A stretch of 46,261 nucleotides of DNA, taken from Halococcus hamelinensis 100A6 (GTDB lineage: Archaea; Halobacteriota; Halobacteria; Halobacteriales; Halococcaceae). A model generated the notes under the pieces. That model searched no databases. It saw only the letters and a list, made by a program, of their open reading frames with translations, and was not told the origin of the DNA. The stretch covers positions 30,313-76,573 of the forward strand of contig NZ_AOMB01000007.1 in assembly GCF_000336675.1 (NCBI RefSeq). The letters run 5' to 3'. The translations under genes were made by a program, and so were the position numbers. Positions 16,608 to 25,351 of the stretch are shown one piece after another. Each line of letters begins with the position of its first letter. Position 1 is the first letter of the stretch.

Positions 16608-16674
16608 ACGACGAACCCAAGCGGTATCGATAAATACCTCCCGGTGTTGCAAGAATCGACCCGACGAACGCGAC

Positions 16675-17526
16675 CTATTCGAGCGCATCGGGTGCGGGCG
16701 GCATCTCACGTTTGTGTTCGCTCCGGGCCACGAGGGTATCGACGGTGTCGATCTGTTCGGGGTCGATGTCGAGCTCGCGCGCGGTCGCGGTCTTCGAGAG
16801 CGGGCCGTCGACGTGGAGCGCGAGCACCGCATCGAGGGTGTCGTAGTTCATCCCCATCTCCTCTTCGTCCGTCTGGCCGACCCACATCCCCGCCGTCGGG
16901 GTCTTCTCCACGAGGTCGTCGGGCACGCCCACGTGGCTCGCGAGCTGGCGGACCTGCTGTTTGTAGAGGTTGCCGATGGGGTGGCAGTCCACCGCGCCGT
17001 CGCCGTACTTGGTGTAGTAGCCCGCGAGCGCCTCGCTCCGGTTTCCGGTGCCGAGCACGATCCGGTTCTCGTGGTTGGCGACGAAGTAGTTGAGCACCGC
17101 GCGGGTCCGAACCCGGACGTTGCCGACCGCGGTTCTGAGTTCCTCGGATTCGACCTCGTCGCCGACGGGTTCGGGGAACGCGTCGACGAACGCGTCCACG
17201 ATGGGTTCGATGGCGATCACCTCGTACTCGATCCCGAGGTCCTCGGCGACGCGCTCGGCGTCGCTCATGTTGTCGTCGGCGTTGACCTCGCTCGGCATCA
17301 CGATGCCGTGTAGTCCGTCCTTCCCGAGGGCGTCGACGGCGAGGTAGGCCATCAGGGTGGAATCGATGCCGCCCGAGAGCCCCAGCACGCCGCCGTCCGC
17401 CCCCGCGTCCGCGACGGTGTCGGCGACGAAGTCGGTGATCCGGTCCTTCGTGGCGTCGAGTTCGTCGTCGGAAAACGAGAGGTCGAGCGGTGCGTCGGGC
17501 CGGACGGCAGAGTCGGTGTCGGACAT
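16675..17526 (-). CDS. nadE: NAD+ synthetase (ammonia type)
   Basis: A 283-aa PP-loop ATP pyrophosphatase: SGGIDS at 51-56 binds ATP; further on come LGTGNRSE, YTKYGDGAVD and EKTPTAGMWVGQTDEEEMG, all typical of NadE. It converts nicotinic acid adenine dinucleotide to NAD+ with ATP and an amino donor, the last step of NAD synthesis in the cytoplasm. There is no N-terminal glutaminase domain, so ammonia is the expected donor. Length fits archaeal single-domain NadE. It stands alone on the minus strand between the exported protein and the DUF63 gene. Confidence 0.95.
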   Translation of the reverse strand: MSDTDSAVRPDAPLDLSFSDDELDATKDRITDFVADTVADAGADGGVLGLSGGIDSTLMAYLAVDALGKDGLHGIVMPSEVNADDNMSDAERVAEDLGIEYEVIAIEPIVDAFVDAFPEPVGDEVESEELRTAVGNVRVRTRAVLNYFVANHENRIVLGTGNRSEALAGYYTKYGDGAVDCHPIGNLYKQQVRQLASHVGVPDDLVEKTPTAGMWVGQTDEEEMGMNYDTLDAVLALHVDGPLSKTATARELDIDPEQIDTVDTLVARSEHKREMPPAPDALE

Positions 17527-17656
17527 TACCGGTCGTACGGATTCGCGTTACTAATAGCTACCACCCGACGCACAGGAATAGCCGTTCGATCGATCGTTTC
17601 CGGTCGTGACGGGGCCAAATCCGGGAAAGCGACGAAAGCGCTCGTCGGGGAGGCTC

Positions 17657-18496
17657 TCACGACGCAATCGTGAACAGGAGGAGGTTGTGTGCGCCGGGAC
17701 CGAGCCCCACCGCGGCGACCGCACCGAGCAGGAGGTAGCCCTCGCCGGGTTCCTCGCGAACGTAACTCGCCAAGAGGACGAGCACCGCCGCCGCGAGCGC
17801 GAGTTTGACGACGACGAACAGCCAGCCGGCCCCCAGAAGGGAGGCGGTCGGAAGCGTGGCGGCGAACTCGATGATCGCCCGGGAGAACGGCGAGCGCTCG
17901 CCGAAGCCCAGCACGTCGATCCCGACGGCGGTCGAGACGCCGTCGAGCGCGTGGCCGAGAACGCAGAGCCCCCCGACCGCGCCGGTCACGCGGGTCGCGG
18001 GCACCAGCCGTCGGATCGCCACCCAGACCGCCGCCGCACAGACGACCGCGACCGCCAGCGCCACCCCTGGCCACACCGGTTCGAGGTCCGGCGCGCTCAT
18101 CGCGAGCGCCCAGCCGACCACGACGACCGCCAGAACGGCACCCGAGAGACCGACCACGCTCGGGACGGATGGGGGCCGCCAGCGGTCGGCGGGGAGGCCG
18201 GCGGCCGCGCTCGCCGCCCAGACCGCGCCCGCGAGCACCGCGACCGAGACGTAGACCGTGGGCGAGGAGAAGAAGGGTTTGAGAAGGAACGAGGACGTAT
18301 CGTGGACCTGATAGAGCACGTAACAGGACGACCCGACCACCATCCACGGCGCGAACGAGACCACCACCCGGTCGGTGACGCGCGGCCCGACCCGGCGGAG
18401 CGCGAGCGCCACGCCGGCGAGCGCGAGCACGAGCACGACGAGATAGGCCACCGGCGGCAGCGTCGAACCCTCGGGGAGGACCTGGAGGATCTGCAT
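17657..18496 (-). CDS. DUF63 family integral membrane protein
   Basis: A 279-aa protein with about seven to eight hydrophobic segments. Features shared with archaeal DUF63 proteins include [19 protein letters not shown] and [14 protein letters not shown] in the membrane regions. Function of the family is not established. The ATG at 18496 is chosen since the frame upstream overlaps the divergent deoC gene in a non-protein-like way. Starts of this gene and deoC are 81 nt apart, so they have a shared divergent promoter region. Confidence 0.85.
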   Translation of the reverse strand: MQILQVLPEGSTLPPVAYLVVLVLALAGVALALRRVGPRVTDRVVVSFAPWMVVGSSCYVLYQVHDTSSFLLKPFFSSPTVYVSVAVLAGAVWAASAAAGLPADRWRPPSVPSVVGLSGAVLAVVVVGWALAMSAPDLEPVWPGVALAVAVVCAAAVWVAIRRLVPATRVTGAVGGLCVLGHALDGVSTAVGIDVLGFGERSPFSRAIIEFAATLPTASLLGAGWLFVVVKLALAAAVLVLLASYVREEPGEGYLLLGAVAAVGLGPGAHNLLLFTIAS

Positions 18497-18577
18497 AGCG
18501 AAATCGGCAGTGGGGCGGGCGAAAGCGTTGCGGTCGGCCGACCGCGGAGTTATCCGGATCGACCGTCTCACGCGGGC

Positions 18578-19219
18578 ATGGACCGCACCGCGCTCGCCGC
18601 CGCCGTCGACCACACGGTCCTGGGTCCCGAAACCACCCCAGGGGACGTCGAACGGGTCGTCGGCGAAGCCGCCGAGTACGGCATGAACGCCTGTGTACCG
18701 CCGTGCTATCTGGACATCGCCCGCGAGGCGGGACCCGACGTCACCCTCGCCACCGTCGTCGGCTTCCCGCACGGCCAGCACGCTCCCGAGACCAAACGCG
18801 ACGAGGCGGTGCGGGCGTGGGAGGTCGGCGCGGACGAACTCGACGTCGTCCTCAACGTCGGGCGGCTCCGCGCGGGCGAGGACGACGCCGTGGCCGACGA
18901 ACTCGCCGAGGTGGTCGCCGGCGTGCCCGTCCCGGTGAAAGTCATCATCGAAGCCCCCCTCTTGGGCGACGAGGAGAAACACCGTGCGTGCGAGTGCGCC
19001 GTCGCCGCCGACGCCGACTTCGTGAAGACCGCGACCGGCTTCGCCGGCGGCGCGACCGTCGCGGACGTCGAACTGATGAGCGAGTACCTCCCGGTGAAGG
19101 CCAGTGGGGGAATCGGCAGTTACGAAGCGGCGAGCGGGATGTTCGAAGCGGGTGCGGAGCGGATCGGTGCGTCGAGCGGCGTCGCCATCCTCGAGGGGTT
19201 CGACGCGGCGAACGAGTAG
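18578..19219 (+). CDS. deoC: Deoxyribose-phosphate aldolase
   Basis: A 213-aa class I aldolase. The Schiff-base lysine is K150 in [10 protein letters not shown]174 in VKASGGIG and the acidic residue D89 in [10 protein letters not shown] are the other catalytic positions. It cleaves 2-deoxyribose-5-phosphate to acetaldehyde and glyceraldehyde-3-phosphate in nucleoside breakdown. Length is normal for archaeal DeoC. The frame is open far upstream, but that part is antisense to the DUF63 gene and non-coding. A small membrane-protein gene converges from the right, its stop 7 nt away. Confidence 0.95.
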   Translation: MDRTALAAAVDHTVLGPETTPGDVERVVGEAAEYGMNACVPPCYLDIAREAGPDVTLATVVGFPHGQHAPETKRDEAVRAWEVGADELDVVLNVGRLRAGEDDAVADELAEVVAGVPVPVKVIIEAPLLGDEEKHRACECAVAADADFVKTATGFAGGATVADVELMSEYLPVKASGGIGSYEAASGMFEAGAERIGASSGVAILEGFDAANE

Positions 19220-19226
19220 GGAGGCG

Positions 19227-19511
19227 CTACTCGACGGCCTCGATGGCGCGAACCACGCCGCTCACCACGAGCCACGGCACCGCCCAGAGCCCGACGAACC
19301 CCGCGACCGTGGCCGCGAGCACGCCGCCGAACGCCGGGATGCCGTAGACCACCAGCCACACGGCGAGGAGCGCGAGCGCACCCCCCGCCAGCCAGCGCAG
19401 CGCGGCCGTGATGGACGCTCCCGCGCCGCCAGGGGCGGGGATCCGACCCCCGAAGTCGGTGCTCGACCGCTCGATACGCCCTCCGGTATCCGCGAAGCCA
19501 TCGTAGTTCAT
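19227..19511 (-). CDS. Small membrane protein, two transmembrane helices
   Basis: A 94-aa protein with a short polar, Gly/Asp-rich N-terminus and two adjacent hydrophobic helices (about 45-65 and 68-90). The ATG at 19511 is preferred to a TTG at 19541 because a TATA-like ACACTTATT overlaps the latter and sits about 30 nt upstream of the ATG. No family is recognised. It lies between deoC (convergent) and the ArsR-type regulator gene upstream on the same strand. Confidence 0.6.
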   Translation of the reverse strand: MNYDGFADTGGRIERSSTDFGGRIPAPGGAGASITAALRWLAGGALALLAVWLVVYGIPAFGGVLAATVAGFVGLWAVPWLVVSGVVRAIEAVE

Positions 19512-19632
19512 CTCTACTCCATCGTAGTCCACCGTTCCCAATAAGTGTTATCTGAAATACATTTCTGTAATCCGTTCAACCGAAGGCGATTTATGTAAGA
19601 TTTCAAATCTTTCGGGAGTTCGGGCGGCGGAA

Positions 19633-20499
19633 CTACTCGCGTGTCACGTCGAGCACCCGCACGTCGCCGTCGATGGTGAGCGAGAGGGTCTCGTCGTCGG
19701 CGGGGATCGTGAACCGCACCCGCCAGGGGTCGGTGGAGTCGACCACCACGTACTGGTCGTCCCAGAGGTACTCGATCTCCCAGGAGGGGGTGCGCCGGAC
19801 GTCGATGCCGTGGTCGTAGAGGAAGGCGACGACGGGAGGCGAGGACTGGAAGGTCTCGCCGACGGCGGTGTGCATGTCGGCCCCGCAGCGCCGGCAGGTG
19901 TGGACGACCGTCGGCGGGTCGTCGGGGTCCTCGCCGGCGACGAGTTCGGAGGTCCGTCGGCCGAAACACCACGTACAGAGGCCGTCGACAGCGAGCGCGG
20001 TCTGGGCGCGCATCCAGCCGTCGTAGACCCAGAGGAGGTCGTCGGTGTCCCGGCCCGCGAGGGTTCCCGGCGGAAAGGGGAAGTCGTGGAACTCGATCCC
20101 GCAGTCCGGACAGCCGATCACGACGTACTCGTGGTCGTAGCGCGCCACGAGGGTCGCCCCGCAGTCGTAGCACTCGCCGTCGAGGGCGAACGGCTCAACG
20201 CTGTGTTCGTCGGCGAACGACGCGAGCATCGACCGACAGACCGCGAGGCCGCTGAACAGGAGGGCATAGCCCTCGTCGGTCCGGTAGATGAACCGTCCGG
20301 TGAGCTGTTTGAGGTGGTAGTTGAACCGGCCGCTGTCGCCGAGCCCGACCCGATCGTTGAGGTCGGAGAAGGACACCACCCGGTCGGGGGAGTCGTAGAG
20401 CGCGAACAGGATCCGGATCCGGGTCTCGCTCGCCAGGGTCCGAAACGCACTTTCGAGGCGGTCGGTCGGCACCGTGGCCGCCGTGGTCTCCTGTTTCAT
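19633..20499 (-). CDS. ArsR-type winged-helix regulator with zinc-ribbon domains
   Basis: A 288-aa protein. Residues about 12-85 are an ArsR-like winged helix (ESAFRTLASETRIRILFALY, then FNYHLKQLTGRFIYRTDEGY). Then come three CxxC-containing zinc-ribbon-like segments (ECYDCGA, GCPDCGIEF, LCTWCF and CRRCGADM) and a C-terminal beta domain. This architecture is frequent in haloarchaea (helix-turn-helix plus DUF7351-like region). It is a probable DNA-binding regulator that senses an unknown ligand or redox/metal state. It is divergent from the phosphatase gene at 20584. Confidence 0.8.
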   Translation of the reverse strand: MKQETTAATVPTDRLESAFRTLASETRIRILFALYDSPDRVVSFSDLNDRVGLGDSGRFNYHLKQLTGRFIYRTDEGYALLFSGLAVCRSMLASFADEHSVEPFALDGECYDCGATLVARYDHEYVVIGCPDCGIEFHDFPFPPGTLAGRDTDDLLWVYDGWMRAQTALAVDGLCTWCFGRRTSELVAGEDPDDPPTVVHTCRRCGADMHTAVGETFQSSPPVVAFLYDHGIDVRRTPSWEIEYLWDDQYVVVDSTDPWRVRFTIPADDETLSLTIDGDVRVLDVTRE

Positions 20500-20583
20500 T
20501 GCTCGCTCCGGCAGGCGGTGATCGTCATGGCGGTGAGTGGAATCGGGTCATGATAAACGCACGGCACGAGGCGGAGCCGACTT

Positions 20584-21090
20584 GTGCGGGCGAGCCGAGC
20601 CGTCGACGTGGTTCGGGACGAGAACCGTTCGCTGATACGGCCGTTCGGCTACGTCGAGGACTACCCAGTGGTCCGCCGCATCGGCGAGTACGACCTGTTC
20701 CTCGGGAACCGGCTCGCGGCCGACCCCAGCCATCACGACCGGGAGTTCGCGTTCGTGCTCACGCTCGCCGGCGACGCGGAGCCGCTGACGACCCATCACT
20801 GCCCGCTCGTCGACGGTCCCGGTAACGACTGGTCGGCGTTCGAGACCGCCGTCGACACCGCTCGACGGCTCTTTCGCCGGGACGGCTCCCTCTTGGTCCA
20901 CTGCACTGCCGGGGTCTCGCGGAGCAGCACGGTACTCGCGACGACCCTGGCCGCGGAGGAGCGGACGAGCCTCGCGGCGGGGTTCGATACCGTGCTCGAC
21001 GCGCGCCCGTCCGCCGTCTCCCACCCGGCGCTCCGCGAACTGGCGGTCGTCTATCTCGCCGCTCGGGCGGAGTCCCCGTCTCGCGGGTGA
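20584..21090 (+). CDS. Dual-specificity protein phosphatase family protein
   Basis: A 168-aa cysteine phosphatase: signature HCTAGVSRS at 106-114 with nucleophile C107 and phosphate-binding R113; the upstream D77 (PLVDGPG) could act as general acid. It removes phosphate from proteins or small molecules. The GTG start at 20584 lies about 29 nt after a TATA-like CATGATAAAC, so the transcript is probably leaderless. The stop codon falls inside an 18-bp tandem duplication (21080-21115). The next gene, the methylthiotransferase, starts 71 nt later. Confidence 0.85.
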   Translation: MRASRAVDVVRDENRSLIRPFGYVEDYPVVRRIGEYDLFLGNRLAADPSHHDREFAFVLTLAGDAEPLTTHHCPLVDGPGNDWSAFETAVDTARRLFRRDGSLLVHCTAGVSRSSTVLATTLAAEERTSLAAGFDTVLDARPSAVSHPALRELAVVYLAARAESPSRG

Positions 21091-21115
21091 GGCCGCGCTC
21101 GCGGGTGAGGCCGCG
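21080..21115. repeat. 18-bp perfect tandem duplication over the phosphatase stop codon
   Basis: CTCGCGGGTGAGGCCGCG occurs twice in tandem, at 21080-21097 and 21098-21115. The first copy contains the phosphatase TGA, so the duplication does not alter the protein. Confidence 0.9.
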
Positions 21116-21161
21116 AGTCCGTCGCGTTTTTGCCCGCGCGGCCCCGAACGACGGTGACCGG

Positions 21162-22436
21162 ATGGCCAGCTATCACATCGAAACCTACGGCTGCACCGCG
21201 AACCGCGGCGAGAGCCGCGAGATCGAGCGCCGGCTCCGCGACGGGGGTCACCACCCCGCCGAGGGCCCCAAAGCAGCCGACGTGGCCATCCTCAACACCT
21301 GCACCGTGGTCGAGAAAACCGAGACCAACATGCTCCGGCGGGCACGCGAACTGGAAGAGGAAACCGCCGACCTCGTCGTCACGGGCTGTATGGCGCTCGC
21401 CCAGGGTGAGCAGTTCGCCGACGTCGACGCCCGGGTCTGTGGCTGGGACGAGGTCCCCGAAGTCGTCCGGAACGGCGAGTGTCCCACCACCGCCCCCGGT
21501 ACGGAACCGATCCTCGACGGGGTAGTCGGGATCCTCCCGATCGCGCGGGGCTGTATGAGCAACTGCTCGTACTGCATCACGAAACACGCGACGGGGAAGA
21601 TCGACTCACCACCAATTGAAGAGAACGTCGAGAAGGCCCGCGCGCTGGTCCACGCCGGCGCGAAGGAGATCCGGGTGACGGGGCAGGATACGGGTGTCTA
21701 CGGCTGGGACGAGGGCGAGCGAAAGCTCCACCGGCTCCTCGACCGGATCTGCGACATCGAGGGGGACTTTCGAGTACGCGTCGGGATGGCGAACCCGAAA
21801 GGGGTACACGGAATTCGTGAGGAGCTCGCCGAGGTCTTCGCGGAAAACGAGAAGCTCTACGACTTCCTCCACATCCCAGTGCAGTCGGGCAGCGACGACG
21901 TGCTCGGCGCGATGCGCCGCCAGCACCAGGTGCGCGAGTTCCGCGAGGTGGTCGAGACGTTCGACGCACACCTCGACCACTGGACCCTCGCCACCGACTT
22001 CATCGTGGGTTTCCCCACGGAGACCGACGCCGACCACGAGGCCTCGATGGAGCTCCTCCGGGAGACGACACCCGAGCGGATCAACGTCACGCGCTTCTCG
22101 AAGCGCCCCGGCACCGATGCCGCCGACATGAAGGGACTGGGTGGGACACTGAAGAAGGAGCGCTCGTCGGCGATGACGGACCTGAAGATGGACGTGGTCG
22201 AGAACGCCTACCGCTCGATGGTCGGCGAGTGCCACGAAGTGTTGGTGGTCGAGCAGGGAACCGGGGATTCGGTGAAGGCCTACGACGAGGCCTACCGCCA
22301 AGTGATCATCCGCGAGGCGGACGAGCGCGGCATCGAGCCCGGCGACGTCGTGGAGGTCGTGGTGACCAGTCAAAACACGGTCTACGCGTTCGGCGAGCCG
22401 GTCTGGGCCGAAGCCGACCCCGCTCCCGTCGTGTGA
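21162..22436 (+). CDS. tRNA threonylcarbamoyladenosine methylthiotransferase (archaeal MtaB type)
   Basis: A 424-aa radical-SAM methylthiotransferase. The N-terminal UPF0004 domain has three cluster cysteines (C11 in ETYGCTANRGES, C47 in NTCTVVEKTE, C76 in VTGCMA); the radical-SAM motif is CMSNCSYC with C131, C135, C138; a TRAM-like C-terminus follows (about 360-420). It adds a methylthio group to t6A at position 37 of tRNAs reading ANN codons, using two 4Fe-4S clusters and SAM. ATG at 21162 is the natural start; the 75 nt of open frame upstream consist of repeat sequence. Followed convergently by the HTH gene ending at 22470. Confidence 0.93.
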   Translation: MASYHIETYGCTANRGESREIERRLRDGGHHPAEGPKAADVAILNTCTVVEKTETNMLRRARELEEETADLVVTGCMALAQGEQFADVDARVCGWDEVPEVVRNGECPTTAPGTEPILDGVVGILPIARGCMSNCSYCITKHATGKIDSPPIEENVEKARALVHAGAKEIRVTGQDTGVYGWDEGERKLHRLLDRICDIEGDFRVRVGMANPKGVHGIREELAEVFAENEKLYDFLHIPVQSGSDDVLGAMRRQHQVREFREVVETFDAHLDHWTLATDFIVGFPTETDADHEASMELLRETTPERINVTRFSKRPGTDAADMKGLGGTLKKERSSAMTDLKMDVVENAYRSMVGECHEVLVVEQGTGDSVKAYDEAYRQVIIREADERGIEPGDVVEVVVTSQNTVYAFGEPVWAEADPAPVV

Positions 22437-22469
22437 GCGCGCGGTCGGGGTGGTCGATGGCTGTCGGGA

Positions 22470-23372
22470 TCACTCCTCCGTGGCCGTCGCGTCGTCGGCG
22501 TGCGAGCGCACCCAGAGTTCGCCGATCCGCGAGAGCTTCGTGCGGTGGGATTTGCCCCGTGAGTCCTGTTCGATGTAGCCCTTGTCGCTCGGCCCCAGCC
22601 TGTCGACGTTGTAGATGACCTTCGAGCGGAAGCTGTCGGTGTACTCCTCCGCGAGTTCACGCGCGAGGGCCTGTGCGAGTTCGGAGACGCTCTCGAACGG
22701 GCCGTCCTCGCCGAGTTTGAACAGGATGAGCTCCTCGAAGGGTTTGACGTTCGAGAAGGAAGCTACGGGAATTTCGAGGATGTGGCTCCCGTCGACGGCC
22801 TTCGCGCCGATGGTGGTGCCGCGCTCGTCGAACTCCGCGAGGAGGTCCCGGGCGCTCTCGACACGCTCGCCGATCCGGTCGTCGTCGAGCTCGGTGTCGA
22901 GGTCGTCGAGGAGGTCGGTCTGGCGGCGGAGCTCCTCCGCGAGCTCGGTTTCGAGGTACTTCTCCGGCACCGTGTAGTAGGTGTGGATCCGCTCGCGGTC
23001 CTCGCTGCGCTCGACCCCGATGGAGTGGGCCGCGGTGGCGAACGCGAAGCTCACGGGCCGGGGCATCGCGCTGACGTTGGCCCAGACGTCCCGGCCCGCG
23101 TCGAGTTCGGCGTTGATGAGGCCGTAGGCCTGCTCGAACGCCGCGTCGTAGTCGTAGACGTCCTCGACGACGAACCGCTCGGTTTCGGCCCCCAGGAGGT
23201 TCCTGAAGTCCTGTTCGAGCTTCGCCGCGAGGTTTCGGGAGTACTCGACGTTCGCGGCGCTCCCGACTGCGCCTTCGAGGAGGATCACCCGGTCGACGTC
23301 GAGCTTGTCCCGGACCAGCGGGGCGATGAGCCGGTCGTAATCGAACCCGACGGGGACGATGTGGGTCTGCAT
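22470..23372 (-). CDS. HFX_2341/DUF6293 family HTH regulator
   Basis: A 300-aa protein. The N-terminal 140 residues form an alpha/beta domain starting MQTHIVPVGFDYDRLIAPL and resembling CARF-like nucleotide-sensing folds; the C-terminus contains a winged helix (about 230-290, PSDKGYIEQDSRGKSHRTKL). Haloarchaea have several such regulators. It probably senses a small ligand and controls a nearby operon; the divergent MFS gene starts 143 nt away and is the obvious target. Ligand unknown. Confidence 0.75.
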   Translation of the reverse strand: MQTHIVPVGFDYDRLIAPLVRDKLDVDRVILLEGAVGSAANVEYSRNLAAKLEQDFRNLLGAETERFVVEDVYDYDAAFEQAYGLINAELDAGRDVWANVSAMPRPVSFAFATAAHSIGVERSEDRERIHTYYTVPEKYLETELAEELRRQTDLLDDLDTELDDDRIGERVESARDLLAEFDERGTTIGAKAVDGSHILEIPVASFSNVKPFEELILFKLGEDGPFESVSELAQALARELAEEYTDSFRSKVIYNVDRLGPSDKGYIEQDSRGKSHRTKLSRIGELWVRSHADDATATEE

Positions 23373-23514
23373 ACACGACCTACCCGTGAACGACGAATAA
23401 ACGTTGTCGAGCGGTTTCGAAGAAATAGAGTCTTCAAAGTCGGCTATTTCTGTAGACGACCCGTACAACTAAGTGAGAAAGGATCTGTGTATTCGATAGA
23501 GGCGATCGAACACG

Positions 23515-24903
23515 ATGGAACGAAACGAAGCGGTCACCGTCTCGGAAGTACTCGACAGAATTCCCGTCGGGCGGTTTCACCACCGTCTGCTGGCGATCTG
23601 CGGCGGCGCGTGGGCGTTCGACGGGATGGAGGTCATCATCATCAGCTTCACCCTCCCGGTGCTCATCGGCGCGTGGGGGCTCTCGGGGCTCACGGCGGGG
23701 CTGCTGGGCGCGGCGAGCTTGATGGGGATGATCGTCGGCAACTGGTGGTGGGGCTGGTACGCCGACCGCCACGGTCGGAAGGGGGCCTTCCAGTGGACGG
23801 TGTTGATCTACTCGGTGTTCACCGGGCTGACCGCGCTCTCGGTCGGGTTCTACTCGGGCTTCGGGCTTCGATTCCTCACTGGCGTCGGCCTCGGCGGCGC
23901 GCTCGCGGTCGACACCTCCTATCTCTCCGAACACCTCCCGACGGATCGCAGAGGACGGTATCTGGTCTACCTCGACGCCTTCTGGCCGATCGGGAACGTG
24001 CTCGCCGTGGCGCTCGCGTGGGTCTTCCTCGCCCAGCTCCCCACCAACGGCATGGTCGCCCTGCCGGTACTCGGTGCTGTCGAGGGCTGGCGATTGCTGT
24101 TCGTGAGCGCTTCCATGCCCGCGCTGCTCGTGTTCGTGATCCGCTCACAGCTCCACGAGACGCCGTACTTCCTCGCGCAGTCGGGCGATCTGGAGGCGGC
24201 GAACGACCGGCTCAGGACGATCGCCGAGACCAACGGCGAGTCCTACGAACCGATCGAGGGTCCCGTCACGACCCGTCCCGCCGCCGGGATCCGACGGCTG
24301 TTCGAGGCGGACCTCCGGCGGCGAACCGTGATGATCGCGGTCGCGTGGTTCGCCATCAACTTCGGCTACTACGGGGTGTTCATCTGGCTACCCCAGACCG
24401 TGGGCGCGTCGGGGGTCGTGGGGAGCATCTACGGCTACTTCATCCTCATCGGGGTCGTCCAGATCCCGGGCTACTTCAGCGCGGCCTACCTCGTCGAGCG
24501 GGTCGGCCGAAAGCCCACGCTCGGCGCGTACCTCGTTCTCTCGGGCGTCTTCACCTTCGTCTTCGCCGCCTCGATGCCGGGGGTAGACTTCCTCGGGCTC
24601 GGACTCTCGGGCTTCTGGCCGTTCTTCGGCGGACTGCTCGCCGCCTCCTTCTTCACGCTCGGCGCGTGGGGCGCGATCTACGCCTACACGCCCGAACTCT
24701 TCCCGACGAACGCGCGCGCGACCGGCAACGGCTTCGCGGGCGGTGTGGGAAAGATCGCCGCCGTCATCGGCCCGATCCTCGCGGGGGCACTCGTCCCGCA
24801 GGGCTATCTGGTCGCACTCCTGCCCCTCGCCGCGGCGTTCGTCGTTGGAGGAGTCGTGGTGCTCGCCTTCGGCCGCGAGACGATGGGCGAGCCGCTCACC
24901 TGA
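23515..24903 (+). CDS. MFS transporter (sugar/aromatic-acid type)
   Basis: A 462-aa protein with twelve predicted membrane helices. The loop 2-3 motif GWYADRHGRKG and the equivalent after helix 8 (VERVGRKPTLG) mark the major facilitator superfamily; the acidic DGMEV in helix 1 resembles aromatic-acid and niacin/sugar symporters of the SV2/AAHS kind. It should import an organic solute with protons or sodium. Substrate unknown. Divergent from the DUF6293 regulator, which may control it; the intergenic stretch has short inverted A/T-rich words (AAATAG, CTATTT). Confidence 0.88.
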   Translation: MERNEAVTVSEVLDRIPVGRFHHRLLAICGGAWAFDGMEVIIISFTLPVLIGAWGLSGLTAGLLGAASLMGMIVGNWWWGWYADRHGRKGAFQWTVLIYSVFTGLTALSVGFYSGFGLRFLTGVGLGGALAVDTSYLSEHLPTDRRGRYLVYLDAFWPIGNVLAVALAWVFLAQLPTNGMVALPVLGAVEGWRLLFVSASMPALLVFVIRSQLHETPYFLAQSGDLEAANDRLRTIAETNGESYEPIEGPVTTRPAAGIRRLFEADLRRRTVMIAVAWFAINFGYYGVFIWLPQTVGASGVVGSIYGYFILIGVVQIPGYFSAAYLVERVGRKPTLGAYLVLSGVFTFVFAASMPGVDFLGLGLSGFWPFFGGLLAASFFTLGAWGAIYAYTPELFPTNARATGNGFAGGVGKIAAVIGPILAGALVPQGYLVALLPLAAAFVVGGVVVLAFGRETMGEPLT

Positions 24904-24931
24904 GCCGCTGAACCGTCCGATATTCGCCGAA

Positions 24932-25276
24932 TCAGTACACCCGCGTTCCGTTCTCGACCTCGCTCTCGGGCTGGAGATGGATCACACCACCATCACCATC
25001 ATCCACACCGGTGACGAGACACTGGCTCTCGAAGCCCGCGATGGTGACCGCCCCGAGGTTCGTCACCGCGACGACCTGGCGACCCACGAGGTCGTCCTTC
25101 TCGTAGCGGGTCAGCCCGGCCGCCGACTGTCTGGTCTCGCCGCCGAAGTCCACCTCGAGTTTGTAGACGTCCTTTCGCGCCTCGGGGAACTCCTCGACCG
25201 AGACGACCTCGCCGATCCGCATCTCGACATCCGAGAGAAACGTTTCGGGATCGATGTCGGGTTCGTCGATGCCCAT
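24932..25276 (-). CDS. tRNA-binding (EMAP/CsaA-like) domain protein
   Basis: A 114-aa OB-fold protein: DVEMRIGEVVSVEEFPEARK, YKLEVDFGGETRQSAAGL and GRQVVAVTNLG are the signature strands of the domain found at the C-terminus of methionyl-tRNA synthetase and in CsaA. It likely binds tRNA or acts as a chaperone-like accessory factor in translation. The acidic N-terminal 14 residues are typical of halophilic proteins. It converges with the MFS gene, 28 nt from its stop. Confidence 0.88.
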   Translation of the reverse strand: MGIDEPDIDPETFLSDVEMRIGEVVSVEEFPEARKDVYKLEVDFGGETRQSAAGLTRYEKDDLVGRQVVAVTNLGAVTIAGFESQCLVTGVDDGDGGVIHLQPESEVENGTRVY

Positions 25277-25351
25277 GCGCCGCCATTGGGTTCGGGATGT
25301 ATGATTCCAGCGGAGCTTTCGCCAGCGTTCCTCGACGGAGCGGACCGCCGT

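Noticed and set aside
17606-18577. Long upstream extension of deoC on the plus strand
   Set aside because: Antisense to the DUF63 membrane protein and highly charged; deoC has its normal length from 18578.
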